64,000 nt of DNA from Lonicera japonica (GCA_021464415.1 CM038466.1:23189017-23253016), one strand, 5' to 3'. Positions 1-12,292 are shown, numbered from the stretch's first letter. Program-made: numbers and translations. Notes: generated by a model from the letters alone, not told the origin.

Positions 1-280
1 GAGGACACGACTTCTAATTTCCTTTCTGTTTTGCACATTAATGAGGCAAATTCGAATGTTATCATTGGAATAATAACCGTATATCACTTGAAGTGAATTC
101 TTCTTTTTTTCTTTTTGTCAAAGAGCTGCATGACAAAGCAAGTATTTGAGGTGAATGATGAAGAAGCCAGTGATTAAATTGCTTTGCCTTTAATTTATTG
201 AATCGAACTCTCAGAGCTCACACCTCAGAAATTTAGTTTCTACACAACATTAATGTTGCATTAAATTTTGTTGAAAGCAG

Positions 281-463
281 GCTGGGGAAGAACGCTTCTC
301 AATTGAGATGGATGAGAAGAATCAAGTTTGGTACGAAATCCTTTCATTTTCAAAACCAGCCCATTTTCTATCTTTTATTGGCTACCCCTATGTTCTTCTT
401 AGGCAAAAGTATTTTGCTCATCAATCTACTGGTGCAGTTCGAAAGTATGTATCCGCTCTGTAA
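281..463 (+). CDS. UPF0548/DUF1990 protein, last exon (partial gene)
   Basis: This is the C-terminal exon of a protein of the UPF0548 (DUF1990) family, like Arabidopsis At2g17695; its biochemical role is not established. The exon follows a splice acceptor ending at 280 (GAAAGCAG) and reads 60 codons to TAA at 461-463. It contains the family's conserved C-terminal stretch with VWYEILSFSKPAHFLSF, then a GYPYVLLRQKYFA segment. The preceding exons lie left of the window; 1-280 looks like intron. An ATG at 309 in another frame gives a 67-codon ORF that is only a shadow. The gene converges with the GDSL gene on the opposite strand. The family assignment comes from recalled similarity and is fairly secure. 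The phase-0 start of the exon is inferred. Confidence 0.8.
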   Translation, partial: AGEERFSIEMDEKNQVWYEILSFSKPAHFLSFIGYPYVLLRQKYFAHQSTGAVRKYVSAL

Positions 464-540
464 TATGATTGATCATTGTTATCTCTTGTTACTAAAACTA
501 CTGTGAATATATTTGGATTAATTTGATTGTTTCAACAATT

Positions 541-842
541 AACACGCCTTTTGATAACAAGATGGAAAATGATAGGAAAAACTTTGATTCGTGTGAGAAG
601 TTGGAAAATGAGTTGAGTGATGTGGTGAGATGTTCTCCTCTTTTTACGAGTGGATATACTCCGTCCTCTTTTACTTTTTGTGGAAATTTTTTCTTCCTCA
701 TCACCCAAAGAAGTTTTTTCCATGGAAAAAGCCAAAAGATAAGAACACATCTCACCACATCCGGCAATTTATTTTCCAACTTCTCACGGGGATCAATTGT
801 TTTTCCTTCCAGTTTCCATCTAGTTATCACACGTACCCTAAG
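541..842. mobile_element. MITE-like inverted-repeat element (family A, copy 1)
   Basis: The two halves form a long imperfect inverted repeat. The arm at about 553-640 (GATGGAAAATGATAGG, GTGAGAAGTTGGAAAAT, GATGTGGTGAGATG) reappears as the reverse complement at about 748-832. The palindrome explains the overlapping ORFs on both strands here. A second, diverged member lies at 29668-30725. It sits just downstream of the UPF0548 stop codon and may be in its 3' UTR. Confidence 0.7.
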
Positions 843-1878
843 GGTAATTGAACTTATTGGGTTGTGAAAATTTAGCATAGGAAGAAGAATCGCCCTCTGA
901 ATACTTAGATCAGCTGCCATTTATTACGTGAATAATGTTAGGCGGACACAGAAAGTTGCTCACCAGAGTGATGTGGCAGGTCTTGTAAATTGCGATTGGT
1001 TGTTGACCCATATTTCGGGGTGTCAAAATTTAGCCTAGCCCGTTAATTACTATCAACCTGCCTACAAACTAATTTGGTCCTCAAGAACTTGTCCAATAAG
1101 AATCCATTTTTTTGAGTTTAAACAGGATGGTGAATCTGAAGTAAAGGGCATAATCAAATAAGAACCCAACTATACTCACTATCATTCTAGTTCTAGCACG
1201 AATCATGAGATAGCAGAATTCATAAATATTATTCAACAAGCTCTGGAAGGAAATTATGGGGGTACTGTGGGAATTTAGAAACCCAAGGCGTTGATGGATA
1301 TGGGATGAGCCCGCCAATTAGTTAACCATAGGATATTTAGTCAAAAGTAGTATAGGAGCCACAAAATATTGTTATGGCACGTTATGAACAAAATTCTACA
1401 GCTCTATGCCTAGACAGGAATTTCAAAGGGTTTACGTGGTAAAGCTGATGCCCGTAACCCAGATGATAAAGTACATCACATAGTCCGTTATCCTTTTTCT
1501 AGTAAAATGAATTCCCATAGGCCATGGCCGTTGCTCTACCACCACCATCTTGCAATATTAAGCATGCTACTTTAAATAAATCTACAAACTTGGGGATAAT
1601 TTTCAAAACTCAAACTAAATTTGAGATAAAAAAGTATCACGCAACTTGAACATCTCATTTATATTACACCAAGGAATCACTTATGAGTGAGAGAGAGATC
1701 AACAACTCATCTGCTCTCAATTATTAACAAGAGATGAATGATAACAAATGTTCTAGCCGTGGAGATAAGGCTATGGACGGCTGTTATTTTCTATCTGGAC
1801 CAGTGACTAGAACTTACAAAGCATACAAAGTTAAGCAGATGAGAAAAATGAGACGTTTTGATTTATTTATATCGGATC
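843..1878. other. Intergenic stretch, no gene seen
   Basis: This lies between two convergent genes and should hold their 3' UTRs. I see no conserved coding, repeat or RNA signal in it; the 78-codon ORF on the minus strand has no recognisable motif. Confidence 0.5.
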
Positions 1879-4800
1879 TTAAAGCGTAGCCAACTGACTA
1901 AAATTCATAGGAGTCACATATTCTGCTCCTTCGGCATAGGATAGTGTTAAAGATGCCAGTTCAGAGGCTGCTTGAGTCGGGTGATACATGTCCCAAAACA
2001 AGTACTCGTCTCGATTTGAACAGAGATTTACTCCTGGCTCGCACCGATTTTCTGCATTCAATGTTCCATTTCCGCAGCAGGCTGAAGTTATATTCTTGAA
2101 ACCTGCGCAAGTGTCGGCAATGAGTATAGTCCTAACAAGTAGTTGTTGATAAATGTTAGAGCATCCCTTCCTGTCTAAATTTGTAGGATAAGGAGGAGAA
2201 GTTTCTTATAATAATGTGTTGTATATAAGCGAAGGATAAACTCAAGTTTCGCTAAGTTTGTTATCATATAGACAACCGATGTCTGTCAGGTTCCAAACAG
2301 CCAACAGGTGTCCGTCAGGTTCGGTTGAGTCCCAAATGGATATCAGCTATTCATTTGGAACCTAACGGATTAGAGATGTTTGTTTTGATACCAACCATTA
2401 AACCATTATCTGGACATCTCTTGTCCGTTTGTCTCCTTATGCTAGTTACCTGGGCAAATTAGACTACTGTGAATGCTATAGTAGACCACCATTTAAGAAA
2501 ATTCTGTTACCCTAGGGAATCAATATTGGTTTCTCTCACTCAACCAAGACCTTTTCATACGTGGAAAGGAGTGATTAGACAATATATAGTTGCAGTATAT
2601 TCTGTTCATAATGGGTGCAGATACGCATTTTTCCACACTAAACTGGTTTGATAGTAACCATAGTAGAACTTAGAGGTATCCTGAACTTTCATAGTTACCT
2701 TCATCTTATATTGAGGGGAGAGAGCACAGCGGAAATCTTGACATCATCTTAGTTTCCACTCATTGTTAACATAATTTTGTAACTGCGACCTTTGAAGTTG
2801 AGATGTCCCAAGAAAAAAAAAATTGTACTCCTAATTTGAGAGGAATGGAGTATGAAGTTATCGATTGAGACTGTAACCGACTGATGCCTTTATAAGTTTG
2901 TTACGCTACGCTAGTAGATGATGGGCTACATTTTTGCGAAGCAAAAATCTGAATTTGGATGAAAAAAATTGAAACCTTGGTTATGGTTTTTTGATTGGAA
3001 AACCTTGGTTATGGTTAAAACATTAAATGAAGTGCAGAAAGCTAGAAGGGATAACCAGTGGCCTAATGGTCAAGAGTTGGCTGGAATTTTGCAAAGTTGA
3101 AAGTGAAGTTTTGGTGGTTTGAATTCATCAATTGTCAACCATGGCATTTTATAAGTATGTGTATGTTTGACTTTAAGTGCTCGTTTGGTTGAGTTTTTGT
3201 GCCTCTAGAAACTCTAAATTCATGAGAAAAGTTCTTGGAATTCTAAATTCATCGATCACATGTAAAGTTCATTAGAGTTTGTTAGAAACCATCTCTCCCA
3301 AAAACTTAAGTTGTAGCTATAACCCAATGCTTGCACGTGATTCCTAGATAACACAAAGGCTCCAACACTAGAAGTAGGGGGGATAATGGTTACCATTTGC
3401 AACAGCGTTATCAATGACGCTAATGGTCATTTGGTAAGCATTTCCAAGTGAGTACTTCACATCTTGGAATTGGGAGCTGAAGTTCTTCAGTAACTCAAAT
3501 GTGGTTGTATAGAAAGCTTGAGCAAGCTCGTTCGCTTCCTGTACACAGTTACTGCCGTTGTACACGCGTGCGGCTGGGGTGCACCCAATTGGTGGAACAC
3601 CGATTATCCCGAATTTTCTTGCTCCTAGATTATACAGATTCTGCAAATTTTACACCAAAGACACAAGTTTAAGAGAAGTGAAATTGCTATTGCTAAATTA
3701 GAAAGACTTGGCTATGGAGTGTAGGAAGTAACCTGTAAATGGGTGGTATAGTTGCCACGGAAATTGGAGATTAGGGTTTCTTGGGTATCAATAACAGGGT
3801 TGGGGCGCAGGTAGTCGAATATGTCGTTGCTTCCCACGCTTATTATGTACAGAGAATTTGAAATCAGTCGATTTGCTGCTGCTGGTGAACCCAACGTCTC
3901 TGTTATGTTCCCACAGACGGTCGAAAATTGTTGGATTTGCTGCAACAGAGGTATGACATTTTGCTGTTTTTTTTTCCGAGAGTTAGCTTTGTCTTTCTTA
4001 CGAACTCATGTTTGAGCTTCAAATTTCAATACTATCAATATGATAAATTTAAGTTGTTGGCTTTTGTCATAATTGGTACTCTTATCATGTTTCAAAACTG
4101 AAATTGACCTTGTGGCTTTGGACGTCCTAGGAAAGAACAGTGAGCTCTAATTTGGGATGTAATGTATAAATATGCTAAAACAGGATCAAATCCAATGGTT
4201 TCCAAATGGTATGTTTTCGGCCCTAAACAGTGGGATCTTATCACTTGTCTAATAATATTATGCACATATTCTTTTATCTCCTATTATAAACTGGAATCGT
4301 CCTTTATGACAACAAATTTGGTGTTTCTAAATTTGCCCTTATTTGTATTGTATTCTAATAAAAAAAAGTAGTTAACAAAACTTGTACTTTTGACCTCTAT
4401 GGTAAACAATAAAACCTCTTACCATTATGCAACAACACCATTTACTATAAATTTCTCATTTTAAATTAAATGATACACGTCATGTAACAAAAAGTGTGCA
4501 TGCGCATTGTGTGCGCGATATATTTAGTTTCTCAATTGTTTAGTTTTTATTGTCAACATTGTTTATACTTCGGTCGAATTTATATGAACAATAATTAGTA
4601 ATTCTGCCTAAGAGACTAAATTTTGGGAATCAATATTTAGGCAGAAATCCAAAAACACACACCAAACAATATTTTACGATATTCCCACATTTGTCATTGT
4701 TATATATGGCTAGTAAATATATCTAAAATGCGACAAAAAACCTTCCGTATTATTCTATTGCTCAATTAAGTATATGTCTGTCAATCAATTAATAATTAAC

Positions 4801-6254
4801 TCCAAAAGTATGAGTACTAGCTTTTAAACTACTTTTGGGATTTGTATCTGGGATCAAAGTATTCTTCCTGACGTTTCACTCTTTTCCACCTTTTTCATTT
4901 TAATCGTAATAATAATCTGTTTAATAAGAGTGCAATCATTTCAACTGCTTAAAACAGTGAAAATATTTTTATCTGTTTAGAATTTTTACTTTTTTATTTT
5001 TATGAGGCTGCACGCCTATAGTGCATATTCTTAAGAGCAATGCTACGTTATTGGTTTTATATACCGATTATTTATACTAAATGTATTGATGGATTGTATA
5101 TTTTTTTGAATGTACACTTTAATAATGTATCCGGTATGATTATCCAGTAAATGAAACTGGTAAAAACATCATTTTTCCTTGAGTTTATATGAACCAAAAA
5201 GTTTAAACAAATATAGACATGGTTATGGTCTTAAATTGTAGTTGATGGATCTTACTATTGTACTTGATCAATCATCAATCACATGCTTTTGACGCATTAA
5301 TTTTGTACGCGTACAATTTTTTGTGCGCATTTTGTGTTTTGAACATTAATTTTGTATCAGTTTGATCCGTTATTTTAGGTACAATATAAATATAAATATA
5401 AATATAAATATATTGTGCATCTTGCATATCTGTCATTAATTTAAGTTTTATAAGTTAGAGAGAGAAGAATGGGGGGTGGAGAGGAGGAGGTGCTTACAAA
5501 GACTTTCTTGCCAGTGTCATAAAAAACTCCAGCACCACCTGATGCGAAATTTACGCCTCGCATTATATCCCTCTTGAAGGTGGACAAACGCATCACAAGT
5601 TCGAGAAAAGGTGGCGGACTTCTCTTGTAATCACCCAACTTCATCGCTACAACAATTACATACAAAACTTTGTTTCATTCATCTCGAAAAGTAAAGTATT
5701 CTTCTTAATCAGATCAAATCATCACATTCATATTTTAGATTCAGAGATTAATAATTAAAAAAAAACATGCATCCAAAACTTCACCTAGCTTTAATTAAAA
5801 GAGTAGATAATTCAGGTGAATATGTCTAGTTTCAGTTATTTCGCAAACTAGGTTTTAGCAACGTCGAATACCACCATCGCTAAAACATCAACTATAAACA
5901 TTAATTTATCAATGCATTTTAAGGATGAATACAATTCATTGCTTAGTCCCTTTGAGAGTTGGGCTATATATCTATATGCATGGTATACAAATTACCAAGT
6001 AAGTCGGCAGTGTTGTAGCCATTGCTGAACCTGCCGGTGGGAATGGAGTGAGGATAATCGATCCCATTATAAGGTCTGTTGGCTGTAGCCAGACTCCCAT
6101 TAAGATAATTGTTAGTACCCACATCCATGGTTGAATCACCGAATATGTAAATAGCTCTAAAGGCATCATCAGCCTCTCCTAATCTCATATAAACCACACA
6201 TAATAATACAAGAAGAAGAACCACCCTAAATTCTCCCCTAATAATATTTGCCAT
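1879..6254 (-). CDS. GDSL esterase/lipase (five exons, intact)
   Basis: This is a secreted plant GDSL esterase/lipase (SGNH hydrolase), acting on ester substrates outside the cell or in the secretory path. Exons: 6254-5996, 5646-5498, 3963-3733, 3640-3394, 2102-1879. All introns are GT-AG, phases agree, and the total is 1110 nt, giving 369 residues, the usual family length. Residues 1-29 look like a signal peptide (basic start, then a leucine/valine core). Block I is FGDSTMDVGTNN with nucleophile Ser41. Block II is GVNFASGGAG with its Gly near 123. Block III is VGSND with Asn182. Block V is WDMYHPTQA with Asp333 and His336. Exon 4 carries GVPPIGCTPAAR and exon 5 the SACCGNG motif. Substrate cannot be told from sequence. 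The start codon is the only ATG giving the signal peptide. Introns 2 and 4 hold repeat debris. Confidence 0.93.
3050..3170 (+). mobile_element. SINE-like unit in GDSL intron 4
   Basis: A tRNA-type A box (AGTGGCCTAATGGTC, 3057-3071) is followed about 45 bases later by a B-box-like GGTGGTTTGAATTC (3112-3125). This spacing is typical of tRNA-derived SINEs. No clear target duplication was found, and the unit is antisense to the host gene. Confidence 0.5.
3964..5497 (-). other. GDSL intron 2
   Basis: This is a 1.5 kb AT-rich intron between two confidently placed exons. A segment at about 5035-5170 resembles one at about 7660-7775 (shared TCCGGTATGA and AACAT/CATTGCTA ends), suggesting a decayed dispersed repeat. 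Nothing coding was seen. Confidence 0.5.
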
Positions 6255-6319
6255 GTATGAGAGAACTTTAGTTTGTACGCCTCTTCTCTATATTTCTATG
6301 TAGTGTGTGTAGTGTCAAA

Positions 6320-6378
6320 AGGTTAATTTATAAAGGGAGATTAATGAAAATAGGTTAATTTATAAAGGGAGATTAATG
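6320..6378 (-). promoter_or_regulatory. Duplicated TATA-box segment of the GDSL promoter
   Basis: A 27-bp segment is present twice without change at 6320-6346 and 6352-6378. On the minus strand each copy contains TATAAATTAACC, placing two TATA boxes about 75 and 107 bases upstream of the GDSL ATG at 6254. Use of either as the core promoter is inferred from position. Confidence 0.55.
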
Positions 6379-6858
6379 CAAATGAACAAGGAGAATGTTC
6401 CTTTCAAGCAAAATAAAATAAAATAACAAGGAGGTAATGTTAATTATGGGGTCATTGTTACTAACCAGCTGGAAGGGGAAGCATTGTTGTACCTAGCTAG
6501 GCAAATTAGCACATCCCCACATATATGGAATGACTTTAATCTTTATATGTTCTAGTAAAAGCATAATAGGCGGGCCGTAAAAAATTATATCACACATTTT
6601 TGCAGATGTGCGTTACTTTTTGTCATATGTGCTTTGGTAATATAGCCACCCAAATTGTTTACTTCTGTCGAATTTGACACACTAATTATGCAACACCCGC
6701 CCCATCCCCCACCAACAACACCCCACCCCCCACCCCAACCAAAAAAAAATGTAAAAGAAAAGAAAGCTAAATTCTTATTTTGAAATGTACAAGAAAATAA
6801 ATAACACTCATAATTGAGTATAGGGGTGGGGTTTAGGGTTTAGAAAATTTTTGTGTAT

Positions 6859-7007
6859 AGGGGCGGAGCTAGAAAATTTTTAAAGAGGGGGACAAATTAA
6901 TATTAGTGCCGTCCTTTATAAATAAAAAAAATAAAATTTAGTAATAATATTGTTTATGTTCAAGATTAGGGGAAAAGATTAATCCTATTTGTGTGGCTCC
7001 GCCACTG
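6859..7007. mobile_element. 149-bp MITE with 9-bp target duplication
   Basis: The ends are inverted repeats (GGGGCGGAGC at the left, GGCTCCGCCACTG at the right). The direct repeat TTTGTGTAT flanks it exactly at 6850-6858 and 7008-7016. Length, ends and duplication fit a small non-autonomous hAT-type element, where 8 bp is usual and the ninth matching base could be chance. Confidence 0.75.
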
Positions 7008-8002
7008 TTTGTGTATGTGTAGAAGTATTATTTATTGACTGGTGTGGTAGGCTGGACCAAGGCTAAGACTAGGTTAGTAGCTGGGGTTTGAATCACAATT
7101 TAGGGTTGGAATGAAGTTAAAAACGATGATTGAGTCTCATGTTTCACTAATTGCACCTACTATAATGGGACGGAGACACTGAGTTTTGAGAGTGAAATAC
7201 ATGTATTTTTCCACTAGGTCAGCAAGTAGTAGATTCCTCTTAACTAGATTGTTGTTTGCTTTGAAGTCTAAATAAATCAAATTTTGGAACACCCTAAAGT
7301 GTCCCAAGAACCCTAGTTATATTTTTTGCAATACATTTACTCCATGGATTTGTATACACCTTGTACGTGTGTACAAGATCCGATTGTTAATGTTCGAGCC
7401 TTTGAACTGATATTATCGGCCACGAGAGCTGTGTTATTTCCTTTCATATTTCTTTCCCCTTATCGAACCTTTGGATTTACAAGAATGATCATGGTACATA
7501 AATAGACTGCTTAATATATATCACAAATAATGTGTCCGTTGCGATATTAAAATTAAATATATATCTAACTTTCACATATTAGAATTTGATTAAAAAATAA
7601 ATAACAAACATGCACTTTCACATCTTAGAATAGAAAAATGATGTTCTTACAGGTTTTATTTAATGTATAATCATACTGAGTACATTGAGGAGTTGTATAT
7701 TCCGGCTGAGAATGTACAACCTACTAATACGTCCGGTATGACTATCTAGTAGTTGAAAATAGTAAGTATAACATTGCTAATTAGAATATTACTACCTCTC
7801 ACAATTTTACTCTTGCATGTTTGTTTCCCCCCAACTTTGAGACTATATATATATAGTAGATTTATTAGTTTTCAAAATAAATAAATAAGACTATAAGGGT
7901 GAAATTTATTTATTTTCCAAAAATTGTGAATGCAATAAAATTAAATGACATTAAACTTGTTCACTACAACTTATCCCCTTTGTTAAATTTTCTTTTATAA
8001 AT

Positions 8003-8024
8003 TATATATATATATATATATATA
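8003..8024. repeat. (TA)n microsatellite
   Basis: An uninterrupted run of about eleven TA units. Confidence 0.9.
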
Positions 8025-8754
8025 ATATGTAATATGTCCCTTTTGGAAGATTTTATTTGTGGCGAAGCGAAAAAGAATGGTCCAATTTTTCATATCGGAT
8101 TAAACTAGAAGGTAAAAACAAAAGCTCACTGAATTCAAAGGAGCATTTCTTTGGTGAGAACGATTTTATATATGTCATTTTCTCCTATCCGGCATTCTCG
8201 TTCAAATATAGGCCGGCTTCCTGCAAAGAAACACCCTAACAATATATGAGGCTTACATTTTTCTCAATTATTTAATAATTACCTCACTGTAAATGTCCAA
8301 AGCATCATCAACATATTGTAGACAACTTTTATGTACTCTTGTTTTTCTTTGATTTGGTGTTGTTTTCTTGTACGTTCGTGGTTATTATAATGGAGACGCG
8401 TATTTCTTTTCTTGTCTTAAACATTTCATTTTCATCAGAGAAACTATGTGGATTTCAAAATTATCGTTGTCGCACTTGCATCCGCACTCGCTCTGTGAAA
8501 TTATAACATAGATTATTTAATTTATAATTGCTCAATTGCTTAACAACATATATACATGTACAACCATAAAACATACAATATAGTAGTATACTTTAACAAA
8601 GCTATATATAGTTAATCAGTTTGAGAAAAATAATAATTAAGTATAGTCCTTTTTAATACGAGTATTCATAATGGAAAATTTAATTGTATGGTAAGTAAGG
8701 TATATAATCTAACGAATACATTGATGAATTATGAAGTTAAGAAAGAAATTATTG

Positions 8755-8777
8755 ACGGGTGTAACACTTACACCCGT
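8755..8777. repeat. Perfect 10-bp inverted repeat
   Basis: ACGGGTGTAA, a 3-base loop, then TTACACCCGT. It is an isolated hairpin with no nearby gene. Confidence 0.8.
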
Positions 8778-8982
8778 TGTAACTTGAACTTTACTCATAA
8801 TAGTAGTGTGATAAAAAGAGATATAAAATAAATATTGTGTGATATTTTAAAAGTGTAGAGAGAATTATAAATATTGTGCAATATTTGCATATTTTCGTAA
8901 AATAAATTTATCCTACTTGTCATACTTATTATCATAAATCTCAAAAGAAACTCATTTCCTTTGTAATTAAACACTTGAAAGT

Positions 8983-9775
8983 TGTTGGAGCATTGTGTAT
9001 TTAAAAAAAAAACTAAGATAAGGCAAGTTGATATTTTCTCAAGTCCCACATAGGAGAAATATAAAACCTTTCATGGGTTTTTATAAAAGAAAATTTGCTT
9101 AAAGGCTTTAGCTTCTTGGGTAATAGAATTTTGTGCTATTGGGTAAAGACTTAAATAAATGTAGTTCACCACACATGCGCCTGACCAACCCAAGCCAGGC
9201 TTGTCTTGTTCAATGTATAAAACTTTTATACAAAATAGTTTTAGAAAATTTTATTACAAATTTTATTTTTTTAAAATTTCAAAAGAGGTCAAACCACTTC
9301 CTAAACGGCTCCCACTTTCTCTCCGCTTCTTTGTGGATTTCTCTACCGAAACGGATTTTTATTATCCTACGATTCAGAATTTTTTCTTTAATTAAAAACG
9401 GAAGAATTTTTTAAAAAGATATATTTTTTTTGAAACTCATCTTCTTCAACACCGAACGGAAAAAAATTCCAAAAACCCTAGAATTTTTTTTTTGCCTCCG
9501 GCGGTAAAAAGTTTACCGATTTCAAGCAAATTAAAAGAGTGCTTTTGTCGAGCGGTAAAAAAGCTGTAAATCGATCAACTGTTTCATCTTAGGGACGCGT
9601 GGCAAATTAGAACTGCTAGCACAATTCTAGACAGAGCTGCGAAACATCTTATAAAGAGCAACTTAGTCCGCGACTCAACCCGGTGTATTCGAACACGTAT
9701 GGGGCTAGTCACTTACCTTAAAACAAGAAGGGATAAAAACAATATACACCATTGGCAGCTGGCAAGGCTAAAATA
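8983..9775 (+). mobile_element. Possible LTR remnant
   Basis: The stretch begins TGTTGGAG and carries AAGTCCCACATAGGAG, a motif common near the start of plant retrotransposon LTRs. Less AT-rich sequence follows, with CGACTCAACCCGGTG-type text near 9670. No matching second LTR, primer site or coding domain was found, so this is a weak call. Confidence 0.3.
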
Positions 9776-10107
9776 TAATTATGCACCAATCATCTCATTA
9801 CAAGTTAGACAAAACAAACATTGTAACTATTTTAGTTAAATTAACCCCTGCACATGTTAATTTCTTAACAAATCCAATCCTAAAAAACAAAAAAAGAATT
9901 AATTGCTTGGTTAGAGAATCAGAAAATCCTATATTATATTCTATGCGGATATCCTCAATCGATTCAAGTGTTAATATATTTGTTTCCAAGTCTATGATCT
10001 CTTCTCTTACTACAATATTCTTAGCCAAAATTTCATTGGAGCAACATTACTTTATTCATATTATCCCCATTACGGCAGTTTTTTTTTAAAAACTATAAAT
10101 TAGGTAG

Positions 10108-10702
10108 AAGGGCTTATTAAACATTGTTTTTTACCAAAAATCCAATGAATAATATTTTTTTGAATGAATGACCTATTTTTAATTGGTAATTAGTGTAAGA
10201 GGCCTATTTTGTTTTATATTTTAAATGAATGTATTTGAATAAATTTAAATATCATTTAATTAATAAAAACATGTTATGTATTACCTAAATTACCCCTTTT
10301 TATGAAATTTACACAAAAAATATGGACCGCAAAGTTCTAGTAAAATATGAATTGCAAAGTTCATATTGCAGTGAAATATGGACTGCAATATGAACTCTGT
10401 ACTAAAAATATGGACTGCAAAGTTCATATTGAAGTAAAATATGGACTGCAATATGAACTTTGCACTAAAAATATCGACTGCAAAGTTCACATTGCAGTGA
10501 AATATGGACTGCAAAGTTCATATTGCAGTCCATATTTTAATGCATATTGGTATTTTTTAGTTTATTTTAAGGGTTGGGATGCCATTTTATAATAAAAAAA
10601 AAGACACATGTCATATTATCAATAAAATAAAAAATAGCCCCTTTATTTAAAAAAATAATTATTCCTTGGCTTTAGGGTGAAAATCTTTCTCTAATAAGCC
10701 TT
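10108..10702. mobile_element. About 595-bp MITE containing a palindromic minisatellite
   Basis: About 45 bases at the left end (AAGGGCTTATTAAACATT...) match the reverse complement of the right end (AAAGGCTTATTAGAGAAAG...) across most positions, and both arms finish in GAATAAT. The flanking sequence (CATTATCCCCATTA, CTCTTTTAAG) resembles a continuous copy at about 12730-12840, so this looks like an insertion into an older repeat. Confidence 0.6.
10320..10536. repeat. Minisatellite of alternating palindromic units
   Basis: ATATGGACTGCAAAGTTCAT and ATATGGACTGCAATATGAAC-type units recur about every 35 bases. TGCAAAGTTCATATTGCAGT is itself close to palindromic, so the array can fold into repeated hairpins. 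This repetition gives ORFs on both strands that are not genes. Confidence 0.8.
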
Positions 10703-11914
10703 TTTTTTAATTGCCCCTTTTAAAAAAATCTCTTTTAAGAAAATTTAAGATGGGAGGATTACTCATTTATGTAATTGTGAAAAACCACTGACAAATTTTT
10801 TTTTCAGCTAAAATAAAAAATATTACTCGTGTTTTTTTGGCCTCCAAAAATTCAAAATCAAATTCACGTACTACTGGAGTCTGGAGCAGGAGTGTGAGGA
10901 TTTTAATATTCATATAAATTTCTCTTGATAAAATCTAAAACAAAAACAAGTAGGAGTTATTCGTATAAGATGATTTAACTACATAGTGTGACATCACAAT
11001 TATATATTTTTTTCAGAATATGTAAAATATGATATATGTTTTTGTAATGGGCATATGACATGACCTTCTAGTTAAATTACAAATACACCGTGATTTTTAC
11101 GACCTGATTTTTAAGACGCGAAGAATGAAATTATAGAAAAATACAAGGATTTTGGATGAAAATATATAAATAAAACTTCGAATCAAAATAGTAATGAATT
11201 CTTCAACAAAGAATATAATTTTAAATCTCATTGTCAAATTTCAATTTGTAATAAAGAATATTAATTCTTATTAGAAGACTCATGGCCAGAGGATATCTTT
11301 TGATATCCAAAAATTCAACATTCAATGGATAAACTAATCTACTATTTTCACGGCATATCTTTATCATCATTAAATCATATCTCTATCATCATTAAATCTT
11401 GCAAAAGAAAGTTTGGTGGAGGTGAGCATAAAACACATGCAGTAGGTTTTTTGATAATACGCGAGTTCTACTCAATTTATTCATAACAAGCAAGAAAACA
11501 ATATTGATATCATTGTATAACAACATACAATACACAAGTGGTGCTATAATACTTTATCGCAAGGACAACAAGCACACATAAAATAATTATAAACAAATAT
11601 TTATACCGGTATAATTAGAACAAAAATAAAATTAAATAGGCACTCAATAAAATATTCTATGCACCTTAAATAACAAAGCACTCATCTCTTTTTTTCTCCT
11701 TCTCCTTCTCCTTCCTCTTCCTCTTTCTTTTCTTGTTTTCTTTCTTTCTTCCTTCTCTATATCTCTCTCGGCAAGATCAATTTTTTTTTCTCATTTTCCC
11801 CCTACCTTCCTAAATCCACACTATTATAAATAGGTAGGTATATATACTCTTCAATGAAAACTCTAGGATTATAAAAATTAACTAAGTCTGCACTTAATTA
11901 ACAAAGGTTGATCA

Positions 11915-12292
11915 AGGGATTGTTTGTTTGTACTACTTAAATTTATTTCAAAGTTGTTTGTTAACTAAAACTTAAATCTGAAAACTTAATTTTTGTCACT
12001 TAAAACTTAAAATTTTCATCCAAAGTTTTAAGTGGCAAATTCATCACTTAAAATTGAAAACTTAATTTTAAAAACCGTAAAATACCTATTTTACCCTCTT
12101 ACATTCTAGAATCATGTGATCCAAATAAATTAATAAGGGCAAAATTGTTATACTAAACAAAATTCAGTTTTCAGATGTGTTGTATTCAAACAAACAACAT
12201 TTTTTTTAGATACAATTTTCATAACTAAACAAACAATTTTTTCAGTTTTAATTTTCAGTTTCTATTTCAGTTTGTTTTATCAAACGCCACGT
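11915..12292. mobile_element. Possible MITE
   Basis: The left edge GGGATTGTTTGTTTG and the right edge GTTTTATCAAACGCC are loosely inverted. Internal text repeats AACTTAA and AAAACTTAAAATT motifs in both orientations. Boundaries are uncertain. Confidence 0.35.

Noticed and set aside
498..920. 140-codon ORF on the minus strand with a 114-codon ORF opposite
   Set aside because: Both come from the long inverted repeat of a MITE; no protein family motif is visible.
10290..10592. Opposed ORFs of 74 and 81 codons with regular internal repeats
   Set aside because: They are translations of the palindromic minisatellite, not genes.
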